DNA of 64,000 bases from assembly GCA_002786025.1 (NCBI GenBank), contig NHNW01000012.1:620001-684000 (forward strand). Reading direction: 5' to 3'. The position numbers and the translations under genes are program-made. Below the pieces are notes generated by a model, which worked only from the letters and a program-made list of their open reading frames with translations, did not search any database and had not been told where the DNA came from. The DNA comes from Zasmidium citrigriseum (lineage: Eukaryota > Ascomycota > Dothideomycetes > Mycosphaerellales > Mycosphaerellaceae). Shown piece by piece: positions 10,054 to 19,944 of this stretch. The stretch's first letter is position 1. Each line of letters begins with the position of its first letter.

Positions 10054-11022
10054 TCACCCCCTAACAACATCCGTACAATCCACAAAACTCCCCCTCTCCC
10101 CCTCCGGCACACCCAGCAAACTCAACTTCTCCATAGCCCTCACAAAAGCCCCATCCCACCTCCCTTTGTTCCCCCCAAACTCCCTAAAATATCCCTTCGT
10201 CTCATTGCCCCTCGCCAAATTCACATCACTATCGAACTGATACGTCCTTGGCGGACTTCTCTCGCCCAGCGCCTCCCGATAAAACGTCACGTCCCACTGC
10301 GTCGGCGTAGTATCTTGCTGTCCACCCGCAGGGATTTTGTTGGCTTGTTGGGCGAAAGACTGAGAGACGGTGTGTGCGCCAACAAGGGCGGAGAGGTCGA
10401 GGGGCGTGAACCCTTTGTCGGCGAAGAGGGAGAGGAGGGTGTCTGCGTCCGCGCCGGGGCCGAATGCTGAAGGGAGGAGATTGGGTGGTGCGGCGGTGGA
10501 AGAGTCTTTCCTGCCCACGACGGTTTTAACGATAGGACCCCCGGCGCAGGCCGCGATGCCGAGACTCCCAGCAAACTGCACAAGATCCGCAGCGCCGATG
10601 TGTGCTTTGTACTTCTCGTAGACAGCCGAGAGGTTTCCTCGAAAAGCTTGCAGGGGGTTGTTTTCTGAGCGCGCGGCTTCTTCGTCGTTGAGGAGGAGAC
10701 TGCCGTCTGCGCCGCCGGAGGCTGGAGCGTAGAAGGGGACGTTTTTGGAAGTTGCAGCGGCGTCGTGGAAGGCGAAGCGGATGGCGAAGGAGGCGCCGCG
10801 GGAGCAGCCTTGGAAGCGGGTCCAGAGGTCGGCGCGGACGTCTTTCCAGATGGATGGACAGCCTCCTGTACTGGACGGAGATGTGGGTTTGGGGGTTGGG
10901 TCGGGGCTGTCGACGATTGTTGGATTGCCGATTGAGTGGCCGATGTCTCGGGGCTGGGCTATCGTGCTTGCATTGGCTAGGGCGAGTAGTTGGAGGCCTG
11001 CTAAGAGGTAACGTCTTGCCAT
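10054..11022 (-). CDS. Secreted class II haem peroxidase (ligninase-like)
   Basis: Single exon, 322 aa from the ATG at 11022. That start begins a clean signal peptide (MARRYLLAG then Leu/Ala-rich), whereas a start 17 codons earlier would bury it. A Pro/Ser/Thr linker is followed by a peroxidase domain from about residue 55. The distal haem pocket motif RFAFHDAA supplies the catalytic Arg and His, GGADGSLL is the Ca2+-binding loop, and LVGAHTVS contains the proximal haem His. The family oxidises phenolics and aromatics with H2O2 outside the cell. The acidic residues of a Mn-peroxidase site and the surface Trp of lignin peroxidase cannot be confirmed by eye. The C-terminus is shorter than in basidiomycete enzymes. 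Confidence 0.88.
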   Translation of the reverse strand: MARRYLLAGLQLLALANASTIAQPRDIGHSIGNPTIVDSPDPTPKPTSPSSTGGCPSIWKDVRADLWTRFQGCSRGASFAIRFAFHDAAATSKNVPFYAPASGGADGSLLLNDEEAARSENNPLQAFRGNLSAVYEKYKAHIGAADLVQFAGSLGIAACAGGPIVKTVVGRKDSSTAAPPNLLPSAFGPGADADTLLSLFADKGFTPLDLSALVGAHTVSQSFAQQANKIPAGGQQDTTPTQWDVTFYREALGERSPPRTYQFDSDVNLARGNETKGYFREFGGNKGRWDGAFVRAMEKLSLLGVPEGERGSFVDCTDVVRG

Positions 11023-11157
11023 GGCTGACGCGGTATCTGCCAATTGCTGTCGTGAAGTAGAATGGTAGCGCAAGAAAGATGCTGCTGTGAAGCACCAGGA
11101 TACAATCGATGGAATGTTTACCTTGTCAGGCTTCCTAATATGCGGCTGAAGTCAAAC

Positions 11158-11783
11158 TTATGTAGCCGTGTCGTACAAAGCCTTGAGCGCTTGGGCAGTA
11201 TGCTGCGGAGCGCAAGGTAGAATTGGGCTCTCAAAATAGGTCTGTGCATCTCGCAAGCCTCTGACTCTGCCTCTCCTCATGGCTTCTCGGATCCATCGAG
11301 GACACTGGCTTGCTGCTGAACCTCTTGGGTCGAAGAGGCTATGTTCTGGCTTGATCTTGTTGTCCACGGTCTCAAGGGCCTTCGTTGCATTCAGCTCATG
11401 GCTATGTTGTATAGCCAGAAAGCGCAGTTCCATATAGGGCAGTCGCTGAGAATTGCAATCCTGCTGATTGGCCAGATATCCAATAGGGTTGCGGGAGGAT
11501 CACATGCGGCAAGGCGTGGTACTCGCAGGTGAGTACAAATAGCTTGTTGTTGGTATGGCTGAGGTGAGGCTCCAGCTGGTCTCGATCCTCGTCGTCTTGA
11601 TACACCTCCAGTCTCTCGTGGCTGCGTCGAATTAGGATGATATCGTGTCAATCGAAAGCTCCAAGAAGGAGGCCTCATCTCAAACATCTTTCTGATAATC
11701 TGTACAGAGTTAGGAGAATAGTCTATACATACATTTCCGCGCTCTGACCACAGCGCGCTTCTCTTTTTCGAAGTCTTAGCCAA
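11158..11783 (-). CDS. Probable multi-exon gene or remnant, unrecognised
   Basis: Three minus-strand frames overlap here and look like exons of one gene whose introns I could not fix. A 5' frame (11783-11391) contains a GTATGT donor and a CTAAC branch-like site near 11715-11745. A middle frame contains the charged stretch YQDDEDRDQLEPHLSH. A 3' frame (11433-11158) reads as a plausible C-terminal 91 residues with helical, charged sequence ending at a TAG or TAA stop. Similarity to a named family is not apparent. It may be a decayed copy of a gene, because no intron set gave a continuous product. Confidence 0.28.
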
Positions 11784-11863
11784 GACTGCTGTTGGCTACC
11801 AACCAGCCCCCAAATCCGCGCTGATCAGGCGGAGCAACGCCAAGCAATGCAATATCGAACCCA

Positions 11864-13144
11864 TCACGACCACCCTCTCAGCCCCTCCTCTTCTTCTATC
11901 TTGACAAGCGGATTTGCGTCTAAGAATCTTAGCAACTTCTGATAGACCACCAGCATTGTCCCGCTTTGCACACTCGTCCAGACGGCACGGGGACCTACGC
12001 CTCTGAACCAGCCGGCCAAGCCCTCTGTCCTGTAGATGATGCGGAGTGCTTTGACGACGGACTCTGTGTCGAGCGAGACTTGACCGTGGTGTTTCAGGGC
12101 CGTACCCGACCCGGATGTGGAGATAGATCTTGAAGACGGAGTTGAAGTTGTTGCAGGAGAGGGTCGATGAGGTGTTTGCGAAGGTGGTGCAGTTGCTGAA
12201 GGTGTACCGGCTGGTTTCGACGAGCCCTTCCTCGCTGCGGCCACCACATCGGGATCAAGCTCGGTCTGGATCCGCGTCTTGACCACATCCATCGGACAGG
12301 TCAGCACACCTGCCATGCCTCCAGCACTCGCTCCTGTCAGAATTTCCAATGGCAAGCCAATCTCCTTGCCCGGTCCGACCCACTGCTTCGCGATCTTCTG
12401 CTCTTGCTCGTAGAATGCAAACTGCAGCGCCGAAAATGGAAGATCCCTGAACAAGGTCGCTTTGTAGCCGGAAAACAACTCTGCGAATCCCTCCACTCGG
12501 TATATCGTTCTCAGTGCGTGCATCGTCGAGCGATAGTTGTATCCGGATGTGAAGAATGGGTTGTTGAATCGCCCCTGCAATTGCAATCTCGTTTTCAACA
12601 CCTCCGTCGGCACATACAGTGGACTCGCGGCCAGGTCTGCGACGAAACCAGAGCTGAGATATGCCATCCATGGTGTGACCCCATTGTCAATCATCATCCT
12701 CTTGCTGCTCTCATAGCACCCAAAGAAAATCACCGTCCCGACAAAAGACCCCACAAAAGCCGGCGTCACACCTCCATACAACCCCCTCACGAAACCCTCC
12801 TGCCTGAAAATGGTATAATACGTGTTCCCCATGCTGGTGTACTTGGGCGGCATATGCGGGTCGCCCTGCTGTCTCGTCTTGACCGTGTCCAGACTATGCA
12901 TCAGCATATCTCCCATCGTTCCTCCCAGTCCACCCGCCAGCATGGCATGGACGTATGGCGGCCGGTAAGATTCATGGTCGACGTCTACGGCTTTTGCTGA
13001 GGAGACGCGGGGAGCGGTATTCTGGCCAGATCCTTCTGCCTTCCGTCTCGTATCCGAAATGGATCCATTGTCGATGTAGTTGAGAGGGGATTGTTGCTGC
13101 TGGGATGTGCCAGAGAGGTACTGAGCTACGCGAGCCAGGACCAT
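11864..13144 (-). CDS. MME1: Mitochondrial carrier, orthologue of yeast YMR166C/Mme1 (Mg2+ exporter)
   Basis: Single exon, 426 aa. It has three carrier repeats, each with a P-x-[DE]-x-x-[KR]-x-[KR] type signature. The first is degenerate (HSLDTVKTRQQG), the second is YVPTEVLKTRLQLQG and the third is TCPMDVVKTRIQT. The blocks LQGRFNNPFF, GYKATLFRDLPFSALQFAFYE and GVGPRAVWTSVQS match what I recall of yeast YMR166C closely. That protein exports Mg2+ from mitochondria. An extra 65-residue N-terminal tail and a Ser/Thr/Pro-rich insert of about 60 residues before the last helices are longer than in yeast and probably disordered. It would sit in the inner mitochondrial membrane. Confidence 0.9.
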   Translation of the reverse strand: MVLARVAQYLSGTSQQQQSPLNYIDNGSISDTRRKAEGSGQNTAPRVSSAKAVDVDHESYRPPYVHAMLAGGLGGTMGDMLMHSLDTVKTRQQGDPHMPPKYTSMGNTYYTIFRQEGFVRGLYGGVTPAFVGSFVGTVIFFGCYESSKRMMIDNGVTPWMAYLSSGFVADLAASPLYVPTEVLKTRLQLQGRFNNPFFTSGYNYRSTMHALRTIYRVEGFAELFSGYKATLFRDLPFSALQFAFYEQEQKIAKQWVGPGKEIGLPLEILTGASAGGMAGVLTCPMDVVKTRIQTELDPDVVAAARKGSSKPAGTPSATAPPSQTPHRPSPATTSTPSSRSISTSGSGTALKHHGQVSLDTESVVKALRIIYRTEGLAGWFRGVGPRAVWTSVQSGTMLVVYQKLLRFLDANPLVKIEEEEGLRGWS

Positions 13145-13751
13145 AAAGGACGGTGGGTGTGCGCTCGATGTAGCGGCAGCATGCGATTGAGACTTTCAGG
13201 GCTTGTTTGGCGGGTTTCAGTGGGTTGGATGAAGAGCGTTTGAAGGTTGGGGACAGTTTGTAATGGAGGGAGGTCGAGTGGTTGAATTCAAGGAGCTTCC
13301 AGCAGTCTTTCACTCGGGCTTGCAAAAGGGAATCTACCGATGTCCGACAATGACGCAACCCGAGCTGAACAACCACATCGACATCTTCTCCTCTTCTTAC
13401 CGACGACTGGAAACATCCTCAATTGACCACATTTACAAGACAAACCATCCTTACGAGCATCAACCACAATCTGATACCCGCGAAGATCCCAGCCGCAACG
13501 AGCGCGAAATGTTGGCCTGAATCCCGAATCACGTGCCGAAGCTCTCAGCCAGACGGGCGAATCAAGTCCTGACTTCTGTGTTTACATCCGGCGCACTGTT
13601 TACACCTCCCACCGCCAGACCACCCACGCGATCGTCAAAGACACCCCCTCCAACGCGCTCTCACATATGCTCGTTATGATCGCATAGCTTCTCCGATAAC
13701 AACAATACCACTTTCGATCCATACCATCACCGCCTCACCGACTTATCCACC
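13145..13751. other. Divergent promoter region
   Basis: Shared upstream region of the carrier gene and the HeH-like membrane protein gene. A CA-rich leader precedes the ATG at 13752. An 85-codon frame inside has no features and is taken as chance. Confidence 0.5.
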
Positions 13752-14976
13752 ATGGCGCACAGCTGGCTGCAACGACAGAAGAAGGGCAACCTGCTCGACC
13801 TTTGCGAAAAGGCCGGTCTCCCACAGAACGAGTCGCTGTTGAAAGATGACCTCGTCGCGGTACTCGAGACGCATTTGAACGAGAACGCGACGACGTTGGC
13901 GCGCGTACCGGCTTTTGAGGACTTTTATGGCAAACGCGCGCGTACGCCGGGTCGACCGCCGAAAGAGAGGGAGTCGGCGTATTTGCCTAGCGGCGATGAT
14001 GAGATTGATGTGAAGAGTACTGCGAAGCCGAGAGGGAGGCGACCGACGAAGGTTAAGCAGGAGTCTGAGTGAGTAGAATAAACGCGACAAATGCAATGCG
14101 CGCAAACTGACATGTCCACAGTGAACCGGATCCAATCTCCTCCCCAATCGCAGCAGCCTCCTCGTCTGCGCGCAAGGCCCTCGCAACCGTCTCATCCACC
14201 GTGAGCTCAGCTCTGTCTCCCTCCGGCCAACTCACCGCGCGCACGCCGGCACCACGAGCCAGCACGCGTCGCCGTTCCGAGCTCCCAGGCCCACCCTCCC
14301 CCTCCGACGTCGCGGATGTCGTCGAGTACGAATCCACCAAATTTATGTCCGGCGTCCGCGACATGTACGCTCGATCAGGCATCACCGAAAACATCGAGAG
14401 CCTGAGAGAAATGTGCTCCTCGGTAACCGCAATTCAAATGACCTTTCTCCTCCTGGAAGCCTTCGCCCTGCAACGCCGGGTCCTGCCCTGGCGATACATG
14501 TTCGACATCCCCTCGACAGGTTTCACCTCTTCAATCTCCGTCTTCCTGCCCGATCTCTTCGTGCTCCTGACGGGATTCTACTGGAGCACCACCCTCCTCT
14601 GGTCCGCGACGTCGATTTTCATCCCGGTCTTGTTCGCGTACTTCTACAATCTGACCATGCGCGACGTCAAGCGTGGCAACTCGCGCGTCACGGTCGCGAG
14701 GTATGCGGCTGATCCTTTCACGTACAATGTTGTCAAGGCACTTGCGACGTGGTTGGTTTACATGAAGGGGGTGAATTTTGGATTCATTGATCCTGAGGTT
14801 GCAGAGAGGGTGGATCTTGCGGTTTATGGGGGGTCTACTGCTAGTAAGTACTTCAAGTCAAAAGGGAATGGATTGAGGATGATGCTAATGGAGGTATGAT
14901 AGTCCTCATCGGCTCAGGCATCGGCGCCCTAGCCGCCCTCTACGAAGCAGCCCAGAAGAAAGCCATCGCTGCATGA
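13752..14976 (+). CDS. HeH/SAP-like N-terminal domain with transmembrane C-terminus, putative nuclear-envelope protein
   Basis: Exons are 13752-14068, 14122-14843 and 14903-14976, giving 370 aa. Residues 3-50 look like a short helix-extension-helix (HeH/SAP) fold, with a WLQRQKKGNLLDLCEKAGL start. This is followed by a basic, Ser/Pro-rich linker with AT-hook-like RGRRP and TPGRPPK patches. A central region (about 205-290) has two or three hydrophobic segments, and the short third exon encodes another (ILIGSGIGALAALYEAA). An N-terminal HeH plus membrane segments is the plan of LEM2/Src1-type inner nuclear membrane proteins, but the MSC domain of that family was not seen. A chromatin tether at the nuclear envelope is an inference. 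Confidence 0.75.
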
Positions 14977-15540
14977 ACAGTCTAATCAACGACACAGGGA
15001 AGGTGGAACAAGGCGCAACTTGGCGCAAAGGGGGAGGGGAGTTTTGTGTGTGGCTGATTCAACAGAGGCCCGGGTCTTTGGCTTACCGTGTACACTCTTG
15101 AACGACTGAACGATTGAAAAGGAAAGGAGAGGCAAAGGAAGAGATGGGGATTTGTGGACTGCTTGTCGTTTACTGGTTTTGAGTTGTGGTTTTTGATCAT
15201 TACTGTTTCAGCAGCTGGATACCTCGAATGCCTCGTTTTTGATCGATGCTTTTGCGATTGATAATGGAAATGATCGTTTGATGACTGCTTCACCTTCACT
15301 CTCATCAGTCTTGCTTGGTAAAGTAGAGTTCGGTGTCATTCATCCTCTCTCTATACACATAGTAGTAGTATTTGGTTGGTTGTATTTGTACATACTGAAC
15401 ATCTTGCCTCGTCTGTTCAGTGCGATCCGACACCGTGCCCATGCAAAATGCCTCTTTTTCCTTTGCCCGCTCCCCATCCGCACGCTCATGCATACCAGGA
15501 ATACACGTCGTCGAAAGTCCTCTCTATCCTCATCACTGCT
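14977..15540. other. Convergent 3' spacer
   Basis: Lies between two convergent genes and holds their terminators. It is T-rich and A-rich in places, for example around 15340-15390. No gene is supported. Confidence 0.5.
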
Positions 15541-16941
15541 TTAGGTGATGATTTCACCCACATCCACCATTTGCGGCTTCCACTTCATCCCTGTCTCACC
15601 CTCCACATCGCTGGGTACGATGATATCGTCTTCCGGTGGGCTGTACAAGTACCAACTCCTCAGCGCAGCAGCCGCGGCCCTGATCCTTGCTTCGTTGAGA
15701 GAGACACCTGCTCCTTCGCCGAGTTTATCCTCCCCGCTGAAGACACCCACCACGAAGACCGGGGTCCCAGATAGTCGACCCGTCTCACTGATCAACCGGG
15801 CGACCGGCGGCTCAAACCCTTCTCTGGCGCAAAGTCGGGAGAGATCGCGTGTTGGATGAGTAAAGTTGAAGAGTTCGTGGAGTTTGAGATGCCGGCTGAG
15901 GATGTGGGCGCGGTGGAAGGACTTTGCAGCTGAGGTGCCGGCGTGGAGGTATACGGCTCCTGTCAGAGCCCGGACGAAACCTGCGCTTGCGGCTTCGAGG
16001 GTCGTGGGGTCGGTGTCCATTGATACGGGGTGATCCTGTGGGACGAAGGTCTCTGGTTCTTCTGCTGTGGTCTCGCTGCCCTCAGCTGCCTCTGCTTTTG
16101 CTGCGCCGGCGTATGGAGGTAGATCGTCAAGAACTGGAAGGCCAGTGTGAAGGTCGCCGAACTGGTCGTCATAGACAATCCGACTGCTCATCCCTCGTCG
16201 ATGATTCCACTGTTCATTCTTCCTCCCACTCCCTAGCCTCCTGGCCTGAGGCAGATCTTTCACCAACTGTGTCCCATCCTCGGCCATGGCATTGCCAGCT
16301 TCCATCCTCTTAAGTTGTAAAAGTCCAGGGTCAACTTCCGGTCCTGGAGCAGCAACGTACTCGACTCCCCATTCCGATCGCAAGGCTCGCAGCGTCGGAG
16401 GTCCAACATACGCGTATTGTGCGGCGAAGAGCACCGGCATCGGCAGTCGTGGGTAATGACATATGATATGCTCTGATGTATAATAGCCCAGCAGCTCCTG
16501 GCCCAGAAGTGCCAATGGCGCGTTATTGTATCCCGGTCTCGGATCCACGGACGGATCTATCAGACATCTCGCCAATGTCTGTAATGGCAACTTCGTCGGC
16601 AGCGATAATCTGGCGTGCAATGCTGATAACTTCGCTGATCGGGTCGCATGTTTATGAGTGGGAAAATTGGGTTCCAGAGGCGAATCTTGAGCATTCGCAT
16701 TGTACGCATCATCCTCTTCCACGTGTGCTGTCGCAGCGCTTGAGGCTCTGCTCCTACTGGTGATGTCTCTTCGTTGTGGCTGCCATTGAGTCTGTATTTG
16801 ATGATGTCGCCGCTGCAGCTCAGGCCTCCTCGGTGCGGGCTCGTGGGTGGAAAAGGGACATCGTTGGGCGAGGAGATATAACCGCGGGTTGCGGGGAGGC
16901 TGAATGTGCGATGCCCAGCGGTCCAGGCGTAGGGTCTTCAT
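15541..16941 (-). CDS. MRPL3: Mitochondrial large ribosomal subunit protein mL44 (MrpL3)
   Basis: Single exon, 466 aa. The Arg-rich, acid-poor first 60 residues are a mitochondrial targeting sequence. Residues about 110-390 form an RNase III-like fold (LALLGQELLGYYTSEHI; GPPTLRALRSEWGVEYV; GFVRALTGAVYLHAG) that in this protein lacks the RNase III catalytic acids. A dsRNA-binding domain follows, ending with SLNEARIRAAAAALRSWYL. It belongs to the 54S mitochondrial ribosome. Two low-complexity acidic inserts (around residue 270-310) are longer than in yeast. The gene is divergent from a small one-helix protein, with only 176 bp between the two start codons. Confidence 0.9.
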   Translation of the reverse strand: MKTLRLDRWASHIQPPRNPRLYLLAQRCPFSTHEPAPRRPELQRRHHQIQTQWQPQRRDITSRSRASSAATAHVEEDDAYNANAQDSPLEPNFPTHKHATRSAKLSALHARLSLPTKLPLQTLARCLIDPSVDPRPGYNNAPLALLGQELLGYYTSEHIICHYPRLPMPVLFAAQYAYVGPPTLRALRSEWGVEYVAAPGPEVDPGLLQLKRMEAGNAMAEDGTQLVKDLPQARRLGSGRKNEQWNHRRGMSSRIVYDDQFGDLHTGLPVLDDLPPYAGAAKAEAAEGSETTAEEPETFVPQDHPVSMDTDPTTLEAASAGFVRALTGAVYLHAGTSAAKSFHRAHILSRHLKLHELFNFTHPTRDLSRLCAREGFEPPVARLISETGRLSGTPVFVVGVFSGEDKLGEGAGVSLNEARIRAAAAALRSWYLYSPPEDDIIVPSDVEGETGMKWKPQMVDVGEIIT

Positions 16942-17117
16942 GTGTCAGAGCATCAATGCGCAATGCAGTAGATTTGATGTCGTGTGCTCAGTTCATCTCG
17001 CCCTGGAAACTTTGAAGCAGGCTTGGCTTGGCGAGCGCGCATCGACTCCCGAGCTCCGCAACTGCTGCTACTTCACCTCTCGACTGCACCCCATTGATCT
17101 CCCAAACACCGCACACA

Positions 17118-17522
17118 ATGAGGCCGACACAAATACAACGAGGTGGAGGCGGCAAGATCCCGTATGGCTATCATTCCATACCATTATGCGATCCCCAATG
17201 GCTAACATTCCCCCTCACAGCTACCCAAAGCACGTCTGGTCGCCCGCCGGAGGCTGGTACTCCCAACCCGCCAACTGGAAGGCCAACACCGCCATCATGG
17301 GCGGCGTCATAATCGGCATCGTCGCCATGACATGGAGCTACAGCGCCGAGAATGAGTTCCGAAATGAGATGCCTAGAGTGCGTACAACCGTCCAGAGCAG
17401 GAGAAGGAGGATCGATACTGATACTGTTCTAGCCGGAGCGATTCTTCCCTTCGAGATGGTGGAGCAAGCAGATTAGAGAGCACGAGCGGGAGCAAAAGGC
17501 CAATGCTTCGGGATCGTCATGA
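17118..17522 (+). CDS. Small single-helix protein, probably mitochondrial inner membrane
   Basis: Exons are 17118-17161, 17221-17377 and 17433-17522, giving 96 aa. The introns are 59 and 55 bp. The first exon encodes only 14 codons plus two bases, and the spliced join gives IPYPKHVWSPAGGWYSQP, a block I recall as conserved in ascomycetes. One transmembrane helix lies at about residues 41-58, followed by a charged segment with RFFPSRWWSKQI and a Lys/Glu-rich tail. Size, single helix and Arg/Trp-rich tail resemble accessory subunits of respiratory complex I, but I cannot name the subunit. The head-to-head position with MRPL3 fits a mitochondrial role and shared control. Confidence 0.75.
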
Positions 17523-17991
17523 GCGAGGCATGGGAAACTGGCGTTTTATGGGGAGGCTCGCCATGGAGAAAGAGCTGTGTATATATCCAAGACAATGCAT
17601 TTCCTGATGTTCAAGTCATACTCTTGCAAAAGGGCAGGAGATGTGTGGTCGAAACCGCCGACGGTCAGGCCTTTCAATGTTCACTTGGTCTGCGTTACTA
17701 ATGCAGGGCACACCATTGGCTGCTTCTGGCGACATCAACAGTCTGCTGAGCAGGAAGTCCATCTCAAGGACAAGCAAGGCCTGGGCCTTGGTGAGACCAG
17801 TAAGTAAAATCGCATGCCATTGAGCACAATAGTCTGTTTGTGGTCTACTCACTCGGCACAGGCTGCAAGCCCTGGCAACAGTCACTGCCCGCATTCATCA
17901 CATGCTATAAATGAGATCCTGTTTACACCTCTCAGGCATCTGCCATCCAACCTTCCGACAACACTCGAAACCGACCATCAAGCACTCCAAC
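17523..17991. other. Intergenic spacer
   Basis: 3' end of the small protein gene and promoter of the first tandem paralogue. I see no gene or repeat in it. Confidence 0.5.
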
Positions 17992-19592
17992 ATGCACGGA
18001 AATGGTATCAAGGTCGGCTTGCTGAATGGCTACAGGCGACGCGTTCCTGAGTACGGCAACAACGTCCCCGACAACAACAATACCTACGGAGGTCTGCTAT
18101 ACAAAAAGTACATCGTTCGAACGCGCTTGACCGACTTCACCATATCGCTCATGTTCGATGACGAATTCGAGTTCTACGGAGCGCAGGGCGTCGCTATTCT
18201 GCTTGAATGGGTTGAGCAGGGCGCGGACGCTCATTACACGCAGCTATTCTGGATTGACAAGCGCCACATAGCTTCTGGGCTGGACGAAAGTTATCGGGCA
18301 ACGTTTCACGCCGGCGGCACTGTCTCCTTGACTTCATTCAAGATGCCTGCAAAGGGACTCAGCATTTGGGTCTCTGTTCGTCGCGGTACAATACACATGC
18401 CTCCAGATCCTGAGTCGAGGGAAGTCGGCATGCCCACTTGGTATCAGTAAGTCGGAGAAACGGGTCTTACGTCTGACACCATAGAGTACTAACCGCACGC
18501 GACGTCAAGGTTTCTCGGAATGAGCAAGCCAAAGATGATCTCGGAATCATGGTTTCGGCCGCTGTTTGGAATACGTGGACACCCCATCATCTTCCAGTTC
18601 GAGAACATCAGTAAGTCATTCGCTGGCTGCCCAGATCGCTCGTTGCAGCGACGTTCGGGCTTTGGATTCGTATGGGGGACGACAATGCTGACTAGGGACC
18701 AGCGATGAGCTCTATTCGCAAAATTGCTCCACGCGCGAAGTACGATTCATCTCTGAGGATCGACAACGACGTTCTACGGCAGCTCGATGAAGACGACTCG
18801 CCGTCCAGCAACCATGTTGCAGCCAAACCTTCAGTCCCGAACACTTCGTATTCTGCCGCTTCGCATACGCAACCCAGCGATCAATCCGAGTCTTCACTTC
18901 AGCAGTCAGCAGTAGACGAGGGCAGTTATCCTCACTTTGGATACAAGCGCTCCTTAGAATGGAAAGCTCAAGAGGAGAACTCACCCAAGAGGCAAAAGAC
19001 AGAGAAAGGCCGCCCGACGGATGTGGTCGATTTAACGAATAAGACCGAGCAGTCGGCTCTATCTCGAGACAAGTCTGGAAAACGTCTATCCCACAAAGAG
19101 GCGCCATCTCAACAACGCGGTACCGGACAGAGTATTATTGTCCCACCTTCAGGACCCAAAAAGGTTGCCGCCAAATGTCCGCCCAAGACTTGGTCGAGCT
19201 CGAGTGAAAAGGCGGCGCTATTGGAGAACGAAGACGACAAGGATGACGACGAAGTCCTCAACTTCTTAGAGGTGAAATCTGGACAAGATGAAGAAGTCAA
19301 GCAGGAAGCCGACGCTGAGAATGCGTTTGAACGCGAGCAGCCAAAGCCGGCGGCATCACAACCGCCAAAGACGGCAGCACCATCAACTCCTGCAGTCGAG
19401 CCCCAGGCGACGAAGCGTGGGCCCATATCGGCGGAACAAGGGCATCGAGATGAAGGCAAGGTATCGAAGGAGACTTCCGGAGGAGGCATGGACGACGACG
19501 ACGAGATGTTGCAGCTTCGTCTGCAGGAGATTCTCGTCAGGCAGCAGATACGGAAGAATGAGCTGCAGCGGAAGGCGAGACAGGGCCAGTAG
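17992..19592 (+). CDS. Tandem paralogue 1, unknown family with shared N-terminal domain and C-terminal tail
   Basis: Exons are 17992-18446, 18510-18610 and 18703-19592, giving 481 aa. Residues 30-185 form a folded, beta-rich-looking domain with a QGVAILLEW strand, a TQLFWIDK motif, an RRGT element and a SWFRPL segment near its end. A long, acidic, Ser/Gln/Lys-rich, probably disordered region follows, with nuclear-localisation-like SPKRQKTEK. The last 30 residues form a charged helix (LQLRLQEILVRQQIRKNELQ). The next gene has the same plan, and both have an exon of exactly 101 bp encoding the end of the domain. No known family is recognised. A nuclear role is suggested only by the basic cluster. 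Confidence 0.78.
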
Positions 19593-19944
19593 AGGTTAGC
19601 AGTTCACGGGCCGTGGGGAGGGGAGATGCCGTCAAGTACACTCATGAAGATCAGTATACATACTCAGTTTTCACATGAAGGTCAGTACATCTGCTTAAAC
19701 ATGTCATGACCAAGTGATGATTTAGCTTCCTAGCTTTAGCCAGGCGAAGCACGGACCGCACTCACATGTGAGCCAAGCCCCTCCTCACTTCGCAAGCAAC
19801 CCCTGACGATCTTGACTTCACAGGCCAGCTTCATCTCGACCCCTCATAACATCCTTCTCACCGTTCGAGCTCAAGCAACGTACACCTTCCGCTGGACATT
19901 CGCTCTTCTTGAGCCATCAGATATCGCCCGCTTCCATCTTCAAG
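19593..19944. other. Spacer between tandem paralogues
   Basis: 352 bp holding the terminator of the first paralogue and the promoter of the second. A near-repeat (agtata/agtaca context) recurs around 19650-19690. No gene. Confidence 0.5.

Noticed and set aside
12404..13000. 198-codon frame antisense to the mitochondrial carrier
   Set aside because: Complement of a strongly supported coding region.
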